From Terriglobia bacterium (GTDB lineage: Bacteria; Acidobacteriota; Terriglobia; Terriglobales; Acidobacteriaceae), in contig JAIQGF010000004.1 of the NCBI GenBank assembly GCA_020072845.1, positions 233,957 through 297,956 of the forward strand: DNA of 64,000 nt, written 5' to 3'. The notes beneath the pieces are model-generated. The model was not told the origin of the DNA, made no database searches, and was given only the letters and a program-made list of their open reading frames with translations. Made by a program: the position numbers and the translations under genes. Below are positions 57,877 to 64,000 of the stretch, piece by piece (the stretch's first letter is position 1; each line of letters begins with the position of its first letter).

Positions 57877-59268
57877 ATGCGCACACGCATCGCCGCCTTT
57901 ATTCTCGTCGCCACCCTCGCCGCCCACGCCCAACAGGGGCGGTCGCAGTTTCCCAACGACGTCCGCTACCAGATGGACGTCGCCGCCACCAAGATCCTCG
58001 CCACCACCGGCGTGCCCAGCGCCTCCATCGCGGTGGTGAAGGACGGCCGCATCGCCTACCTCCAGACCTACGGAGAAGCGCGCCTGGAGCCGCGCACGCT
58101 GGTCAAGCCGTCGATGCGTTACTCCATCGGCTCCATCAGCAAGCAATTCACCGCCGTCGCCTTGCTGTTGCTGCAGGAGCAAGGCAAGCTCTCGCTCGAC
58201 GACCCTGTTGGCAAGTTTCTCCCCAACCTCACCCGCGCCAACCAGGTCTCGGTCCGCCAACTGCTCACGCATACCTCCGGCTACCAGGACTTCTGGCCGC
58301 AAGACTACGTCATGCCCATGATGCTCAAGCCTACGACCGCCGAAAAAATCATGGACACCTGGGCGCGCAAGCCGCTCGACTTCGAGCCGGGCACGAAATG
58401 GCAGTACAGCAACACCGGCTACGTGATCGCCGGCGCCATCATCGAGAAAGTCACCGGAAAATCCTACTTCCAGTTCCTGCGCGATCACATTTTCACGCCG
58501 CTGAACATGGCCAGCGTGGCTGATTTCGACCAGCACGGCATCGCCCCGGCCGATCCCACCGGCTACCTGCGCTATGGCCTCGGCCCCGCGCGCGTCGCTC
58601 CCGATGCCGGCGCAGGCTGGATGTTCGCCGCCGGCGAGCTCGCCATGACCGCCGAAGACCTCGCCAAGTGGGACATCGCGCTGCTCGAGCGCAAGATCAT
58701 GAGCCCCGCCTCCTACAAGCAGTTCGAAAGCGAAACCGTGCTCGCCAACGGCCTGGGCACGCAGTACGGGCTGGGCGTCTCCGTGCGCTCCGAGTCGGGA
58801 CATCGCGCGCTCTCGCACGGCGGCGAAGTCTCCGGCTTCACCGCCACCAACACCGTGTTTCCCGACGACAACGCCGCCGTCGTCGTGCTCACCAATCAGG
58901 ACGCGGCGAGCGCCTCCGGCGACATTGCCAAAAAGCTCGCCACCCTCGCTCTCCAGGACGCCGACACGGCGCGCAAGCTGGAGCAGGCGCGCCAGATCTT
59001 TGCCGGCCTGCAGCATGGAACCATCAACCGCGCGCTCTTCACCGACAATGCCAATTTCTATTTCAGCGAGCAGGCGCTGAAGGATTTCGCCTCCAGCCTC
59101 GGGCCGCTGGGCACGCCCACCGATTTCACCCAGACGAACCAGGCGCTGCGCGGCGGCATGGTGCTGCGGAGTTACCAGGTGAAGTTTGCCAACAAGACCG
59201 TGCGCGCCTGGACCTTCGAAATGCCCGACGGCAAGCTGGAGCAATACCAAGTCGCCGCCGCGGACTAA
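57877..59268 (+). CDS. Class C beta-lactamase-like serine hydrolase
   Basis: 463 residues. Signal peptide 1-19 (ending AHAQ). Active site: Ser86-Ile-Ser-Lys89 (GSISKQFTA, SxxK), Tyr in QYSNTGY (YxN) about 85 residues on, and His-Gly-Gly in LSHGGEVSGF (HxG). The C-terminal 90 residues form an extra lipocalin-like domain (DFASSLGPLGTPTDFTQ...MVLRSYQVKFANKTVRAWTFEMPDGK, in part). Periplasmic esterase, DD-peptidase or peptidase. The ATG is preceded by CTGGAG. No beta-lactam regulator nearby, so an antibiotic-resistance role is not implied. Confidence 0.9.
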   Translation: MRTRIAAFILVATLAAHAQQGRSQFPNDVRYQMDVAATKILATTGVPSASIAVVKDGRIAYLQTYGEARLEPRTLVKPSMRYSIGSISKQFTAVALLLLQEQGKLSLDDPVGKFLPNLTRANQVSVRQLLTHTSGYQDFWPQDYVMPMMLKPTTAEKIMDTWARKPLDFEPGTKWQYSNTGYVIAGAIIEKVTGKSYFQFLRDHIFTPLNMASVADFDQHGIAPADPTGYLRYGLGPARVAPDAGAGWMFAAGELAMTAEDLAKWDIALLERKIMSPASYKQFESETVLANGLGTQYGLGVSVRSESGHRALSHGGEVSGFTATNTVFPDDNAAVVVLTNQDAASASGDIAKKLATLALQDADTARKLEQARQIFAGLQHGTINRALFTDNANFYFSEQALKDFASSLGPLGTPTDFTQTNQALRGGMVLRSYQVKFANKTVRAWTFEMPDGKLEQYQVAAAD

Positions 59269-59329
59269 CGGTTGGAGCGCGCTCGCTCTCGAGCGCGAGC
59301 AGCGCGGACCCAGATTCACTCTGGACACG
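59269..59329. repeat. GGTTGGAGCGCGCTCG hairpin
   Basis: GAGCGCGCTCGCTCTCGAGCGCGAGC is nested palindromes between convergent genes; shares GGTTGGAGCGCG with 8558-8570. Confidence 0.6.
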
Positions 59330-60733
59330 TCAGTGAGGAGCGCCCGGCGTGGATGCGTCGCGTTCCGCCTCCGCTTTCACGTGCAGCAGCACGCGCATGT
59401 GAATGCGGTGAACGATATAGTCCGACCACATCCGCCAATACGGCTGCGGCCAGAAGTAATTCTGGTACCAGGTGGTGCCTTCGAGGCGCGTCCGGCCGCC
59501 GGCCAGCGGCACCAGGCGAAACTGTCCGCTGCGCGACCGCATGTAGTTTCGTTCCAGGTGCGGCGGAGTAATCTCGGCGAAACTCAACTCGCGCATCGCC
59601 ACCGGCTGCGCCACCACGTCAAAAGCCAGCAAGCGCCCTTCGTCCCACTTGGTGATCGGCTCAACGAAATCGCCGGTTGAAAAGCGGCAGTAACGTACGG
59701 CGCCGATACCGCGCCCGCGGATCACCGCCGAAGTTGGATAGGCAATCCCGGTGCGAAATAGCATTTCTTGCGGCGGCACCAGCGGCGGGAACGTGACCAC
59801 GTTGCGCCACACCGTTTCCGCCGGAGCATTGATCTCCACTGCTGTCGTGACGGCAAGCACCGGCGGCCTGGGATTCACCGCATTTTCGATGAACATGGCG
59901 AGCGGCAGCACCAGCACCCATGCGGCCATCGTCGGTGGAGATTGCGGCCTCTCTCGGAAAGCCTGAATGTTCCATGCCAGCAGCGCGCCCGCTGTCGCCA
60001 GAGTTAGTGCTAACGGCAGCGCCATCAGCAAGCAGACCACTCCTTCAAAGCCGAGGCCGAACAGGGCAACGCCGAGACACAGGACTGCAAGTAATGCGAC
60101 GCCGACCGTCGCATCCCAAGCCCGACGCTGGTTGTAGTTGAAGATCGTTGCCGAGACGAAGCCAATGCCGAACGGAACACCGAGAAACAAGCCCGCGCCG
60201 TATAGCCTCAACCCGCCCACGCTCAGCAGGACTAGCAGCAAGGCAATCGCGATGGAAAGCAGCACGCCCAGCGCCGCGCTGGCCGTCGCATTACGCGGCC
60301 TAACATCATTCTCGAATCTTGCGGGCGGCACGCCGGCATCCTTGACGGTCTCCGGCAGCAGACACAGCGAAAGAAAAAACGCCAGGTTCACCACCGGTAC
60401 GAAGAACAGGAATACCCAGGACGTCTTGCGGCCAGCAGAGCGCAACCGCCGCATTGTCAATGCAATTCCTGTCCCAAAAAACGGCAGGGCCACCGCCGAC
60501 AGCGTCAGGTACATATGCTGGTTGGGCGTGTGAAACGGCGAGGCCTGCCGTGTGGGGAAGAAGTAGTTCAGGACATGCCACGTCTGGCCGTAGAGCGAGG
60601 CGATCCAGCGATCGATGGCGTACTTGATCGCCAGCAGCGCTGATCCCGCGACCAAATACTGCGCTCTTGTCACCCCGCCGTTCCAGGTGAACAGCCAACG
60701 CAGAAACCGCCAAGCCCTGAAGTCTGTGCTCAT
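59330..60733 (-). CDS. DUF805 membrane protein with C-terminal SRPBCC domain
   Basis: 467 residues. The N-terminal third is a DUF805-like block (WLFTWNGGVTRAQYLVAGSALLAIKYAI and RLRSAGRKTSWVFLFFVPVVN, in part), then four more membrane helices, and a C-terminal polyketide-cyclase/START-like domain (about 300-460: VTTAVEINAPAETVWRNVVTFPPL; FVEPITKWDEGRLLAFDVV; RLEGTTWYQNYFWPQPYW), which faces the cytoplasm or periplasm depending on helix count. SRPBCC folds bind hydrophobic ligands. It lies 40 bases after the TetR gene on the same strand and probably is its regulated target. Confidence 0.8.
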   Translation of the reverse strand: MSTDFRAWRFLRWLFTWNGGVTRAQYLVAGSALLAIKYAIDRWIASLYGQTWHVLNYFFPTRQASPFHTPNQHMYLTLSAVALPFFGTGIALTMRRLRSAGRKTSWVFLFFVPVVNLAFFLSLCLLPETVKDAGVPPARFENDVRPRNATASAALGVLLSIAIALLLVLLSVGGLRLYGAGLFLGVPFGIGFVSATIFNYNQRRAWDATVGVALLAVLCLGVALFGLGFEGVVCLLMALPLALTLATAGALLAWNIQAFRERPQSPPTMAAWVLVLPLAMFIENAVNPRPPVLAVTTAVEINAPAETVWRNVVTFPPLVPPQEMLFRTGIAYPTSAVIRGRGIGAVRYCRFSTGDFVEPITKWDEGRLLAFDVVAQPVAMRELSFAEITPPHLERNYMRSRSGQFRLVPLAGGRTRLEGTTWYQNYFWPQPYWRMWSDYIVHRIHMRVLLHVKAEAERDASTPGAPH

Positions 60734-60766
60734 CGCATCTCTCCCCTCGCGCCGGTTTGCGCTTGC

Positions 60767-60798
60767 CCCACCCTTATCGCTCCCGGGGTTGGAGCGAT
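60767..60798. repeat. CCCACCCTTATCGCTCC hairpin at the end of tetR-like gene
   Basis: CCCACCCTTATCGCTCC and GGAGCGATAGGGTGGG pair almost perfectly around CGGGGTT. It encodes the last residues of the TetR protein (SEPTLSLQPRER) and its stop, and may also separate it from the next gene. Confidence 0.88.
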
Positions 60799-61478
60799 AG
60801 GGTGGGTTCGCTCAATCCCGCGTCCTTGAGCACGCCGAGAACGTGCCGCCGCAGGGGGCGCAGCAACGGAAATCTCGCCAGCGACAGCATGCGCACCACC
60901 AGGGTGACCGAGCCGTCAATCAATTTGCGGGTGCGCTGCGCATTTGGCGACCCGTCATATAAAAAAAAGAGCAGGATCCCCATGTGCATCGCCCATAGCA
61001 GCATGGGCAGGAGGTCGGCGAGATCGTGCGGCAGGCGCTCCGCCTCAACCGCGCGCCGGAACAGTTCCATGCATTCCGCGCGCAATGGCTGCGTCGCTTT
61101 CCCCAGGAACGACAGCGGGTGCTCCGGGTCGCCGGTGTAGCGAAATAGCGCGCCCAGCAGCTTGCGGTCGTCCTGCAGAATGTCGATCTTGGTGTGCAAC
61201 ACCGTCGAAAGCCGCTCCTCCAGCGTCGCGGCGCGCGGGAGTTCTTCTTCCAGCATGGCGGCGTGGCGCGACTGCACCTGATCGTAGTAGGCGGCGACCA
61301 GCGCCTCCTTGCTGGGGAAGTAGTAGTACGCAAGCCCGAGCGCCACGCCCGCGCCGGCGGCCACGTCGCGCATGGTGGTCGCGTCGAATCCGTGTTCACG
61401 GAACAGCCGCAGCGCGTGGCCCATGATTTGCTCTCTCGCTGCTTCGCCCTTGGCCGACTTCTCGCCGATTTTGAACAT
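60774..61478 (-). CDS. TetR family repressor
   Basis: 234 residues from the ATG at 61478, which lies inside an operator palindrome; a TTG two codons earlier is also possible. N-terminal HTH (about 12-58): ARE QIMGHALRLFREHGF, TTMRDVAAGAGVALGLAYYYFPSKEAL (in part) is a standard TetR helix-turn-helix. Ligand domain of nine helices follows. The C-terminus is provided by a palindromic element. Two copies of TTGAACATGTTCAA occur at and upstream of the start, implying tight autoregulation and control of the DUF805-SRPBCC gene behind it. Confidence 0.92.
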   Translation of the reverse strand: MFKIGEKSAKGEAAREQIMGHALRLFREHGFDATTMRDVAAGAGVALGLAYYYFPSKEALVAAYYDQVQSRHAAMLEEELPRAATLEERLSTVLHTKIDILQDDRKLLGALFRYTGDPEHPLSFLGKATQPLRAECMELFRRAVEAERLPHDLADLLPMLLWAMHMGILLFFLYDGSPNAQRTRKLIDGSVTLVVRMLSLARFPLLRPLRRHVLGVLKDAGLSEPTLSLQPRER

Positions 61479-61484
61479 GTTCAA
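61471..61484. promoter_or_regulatory. TetR operator 1, TTGAACATGTTCAA, over the start codon
   Basis: Perfect 14-bp palindrome containing the ATG start. Identical to operator 2 (61522-61535); centres 51 bases apart. Confidence 0.85.
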
Positions 61485-61521
61485 ATATTAGCCTGCAGCG
61501 AGCCGTCGTGTCAATCGAAAT

Positions 61522-61535
61522 TTGAACATGTTCAA
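61522..61535. promoter_or_regulatory. TetR operator 2, TTGAACATGTTCAA
   Basis: Exact second copy, 37 bases upstream of operator 1 edge to edge, so about five helical turns between centres. The promoter of the tetR-like gene is expected between or over them. Confidence 0.85.
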
Positions 61536-61688
61536 TAAGCGCCGGAGTTTCAACTACCTGCCCCCTCCGTACCCCCATGATCATGTCGGAAGAGGACAGA
61601 ACTCCCATGTCTAGCGCATTCGTGGACATTCCGGGTTTGCGACCGCAAGCCCTGAAATGCCGCTCGTACGCAATCCGACATCACTTGC

Positions 61689-61694
61689 TACAAT
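61689..61694 (+). promoter_or_regulatory. Possible guaB promoter -10
   Basis: TACAAT in TTGCTACAATGTCG, 25 bases before the guaB start codon. No convincing -35. Confidence 0.4.
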
Positions 61695-61715
61695 GTCGAA
61701 AAGCCCAGCGAGTGA

Positions 61716-63227
<1,512 letters not shown>

Positions 63228-63731
63228 ATGAACAAGCCTGTTGGCCGCGCCTGGATTCCCGCGCTGCTGTGGCTGGCGGTAATCGCCTTTGAATCCACGT
63301 CGCTGATGTCGGCGGAAAACACCGGACATCTGCTTCTTGCCATCGCCCGGTTTTTCGATCCGCGAATCACGCTTGCGCAATTGCAACTGCTCAACGCGGT
63401 CGGGCGGAAAATCGGGCATTGTGTCGGCTATGGAATCCTCAGCCTGCTGATGCTGCGCGCCTGGTGGGCAACCCTGACGCTACCGCGCTCGGCCACGCGC
63501 CTGCCCTCGTGGTCGGCAATGGTGACGGCGTGGAGCGCGCGCGCGGCCGTGCTCGCGCTGCTGTCGGCGGCGGCCGTCGCCAGCCTCGATGAGTGGCACC
63601 AGGTGTTCCTTCCGGGAAGGACCGGCACGATCCGCGATGTCGCGCTGGATACCACGGCTGCGGCATTCGTGCAGTTGTTGTTCGTCGCCGTGCGTAAGGC
63701 GAGAGGGAAACAAGAAGCAATTAGCAATTAA
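63228..63731 (+). CDS. VanZ family membrane protein
   Basis: 167 residues, starting at the base after the guaB stop. Four membrane helices. The VanZ pattern is clear: PALLWLAVIAFESTSLMSAENTG at the start, LNAVGRKIGHCVGYGILSLLMLRAW, and SLDEWHQVFLPGRTGTIRDVALDTTAA with the D-E-x-x-Q-x-F-x-P-x-R-x-x-x-x-x-D motif. VanZ in enterococci lowers teicoplanin susceptibility, but the family is broad and mostly of unknown role. Confidence 0.9.
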   Translation: MNKPVGRAWIPALLWLAVIAFESTSLMSAENTGHLLLAIARFFDPRITLAQLQLLNAVGRKIGHCVGYGILSLLMLRAWWATLTLPRSATRLPSWSAMVTAWSARAAVLALLSAAAVASLDEWHQVFLPGRTGTIRDVALDTTAAAFVQLLFVAVRKARGKQEAISN

Positions 63732-63798
63732 CAGGTGATGGTGACTGCCTAATTGCTAATCGCTTTCGCAGTTTCGCCGCGATCCGTGGAAGAAGAAT

Positions 63799-63833
63799 AG
63801 AGCGCGTCCGAAAGCGAACGCGCTCCATTGTCG
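63799..63833. terminator. GC-rich hairpin between the VanZ gene and the LTxxQ gene
   Basis: AGAGCGCGTCCG and CGAACGCGCTCC pair around AAAG. Convergent position fits a bidirectional terminator; only a short T-run is seen. Confidence 0.6.
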
Positions 63834-63849
63834 GTCAAAGTCAGCGCAG

Positions 63850-64000
63850 CTAGAAGCCGCTCGGCGGCGTGGGCGGCGGCGGGCCGGGCTTGCCGCCAGG
63901 GCCGCGGTGCTGCCGCATCTCCTGCCACTGCTGTTGCTGTTCCGGCGTGAGCAGCGAGTTCATCTGGGACATGGCGCCCTGGTGAATGTCGCGCATCTTG
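63850..64000 (-). CDS. LTxxQ-type (Spy/CpxP-like) periplasmic protein, C-terminal part
   Basis: Only the last 49 residues are in the window; the gene continues past the right edge. They read IHQGAMSQMNSLLTPEQQQQ followed by WQEMRQH and a Gly/Pro tail ending PPSGF. LTPEQ with a following W/Q/E helix is the repeat of the Spy/CpxP family of periplasmic chaperones and stress proteins. Too little is visible to say whether it is membrane-anchored. Confidence 0.7.
   Translation of the reverse strand, partial: KMRDIHQGAMSQMNSLLTPEQQQQWQEMRQHRGPGGKPGPPPPTPPSGF

Noticed and set aside
57877-59268. Beta-lactam resistance gene
   Set aside because: SxxK, YxN and HxG are shared by esterases and peptidases; the extra C-terminal domain and lack of a regulator argue against an AmpC role.

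Overview
This window looks like a stretch of chromosome from a GC-rich, Gram-negative bacterium, most probably an acidobacterium of the Terriglobia/Koribacter type. That is an inference from gene content: tandem VWFA-domain exported proteins, two ArnT-like family 39 glycosyltransferases, a PilZ-GAF-TonB fusion, a hopanoid-type glucosyltransferase (HpnI-like), a TonB-dependent receptor, ammonia-forming nitrite reductase and an amidotransferase (GatCA) operon. No rRNA, tRNA, CRISPR array, prophage or complete insertion sequence was recognised.

Layout. 1-6 kb: end of nrfA, a DUF2203 protein, an Asp-box propeller coupled to a MoaD/ThiS-like protein, a CRP-type regulator and a PAS/receiver hybrid histidine kinase. 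6-14.8 kb: propeller lipoprotein, phosphofructokinase, zinc-ribbon protein, a small exported protein, two VWFA-domain proteins and a family 39 glycosyltransferase. 14.9-21 kb: information-processing genes: gatA, an exported protein, gatC and a DUF721/DciA-like gene on the minus strand, two 41-residue paralogous membrane microproteins, cca, tsaD and a lone receiver. 21.4-32.1 kb: EamA transporter, class III aminotransferase, nadA, PilZ-GAF-TonB fusion, moaA with a structured leader, a FecR-like protein and queG. 32.1-35.2 kb: a lower-GC accessory patch (HExxH protein, small membrane protein, repeat debris, glycine-zipper protein). 35.2-49 kb: second family 39 glycosyltransferase, cold-shock protein, YihY transporter-like protein, a two-gene unit whose first product carries the N-terminal signature seen on DUF4157/eCIS-associated proteins, a degenerate matrixin-like giant exported protein, an S9 peptidase, an outer-membrane-associated protein and a TonB receptor. 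49-64 kb: HNH nuclease, comF, OPT transporter, yggS-yggU, POT-type transporter, hpnI-like gene, class C serine hydrolase, DUF805/SRPBCC protein with its TetR regulator, guaB, a VanZ protein and the end of an LTxxQ-type gene.

The most striking feature is a dense population of short palindromic or quasi-tandem repeats of many families. Most are intergenic, but several sit in frame inside or at the ends of conserved, often essential genes (cca, tsaD, nadA, gatC, comF, an S9 peptidase twice, a TetR regulator, a glycosyltransferase), so that the repeat is translated. This resembles the Rickettsia palindromic elements and is the best candidate here for an under-described phenomenon. Two composite elements, each an outer CCACAGAGG-type stem enclosing a GTCATCC/GTCATTCC-type unit, end immediately before yggS and yggU.
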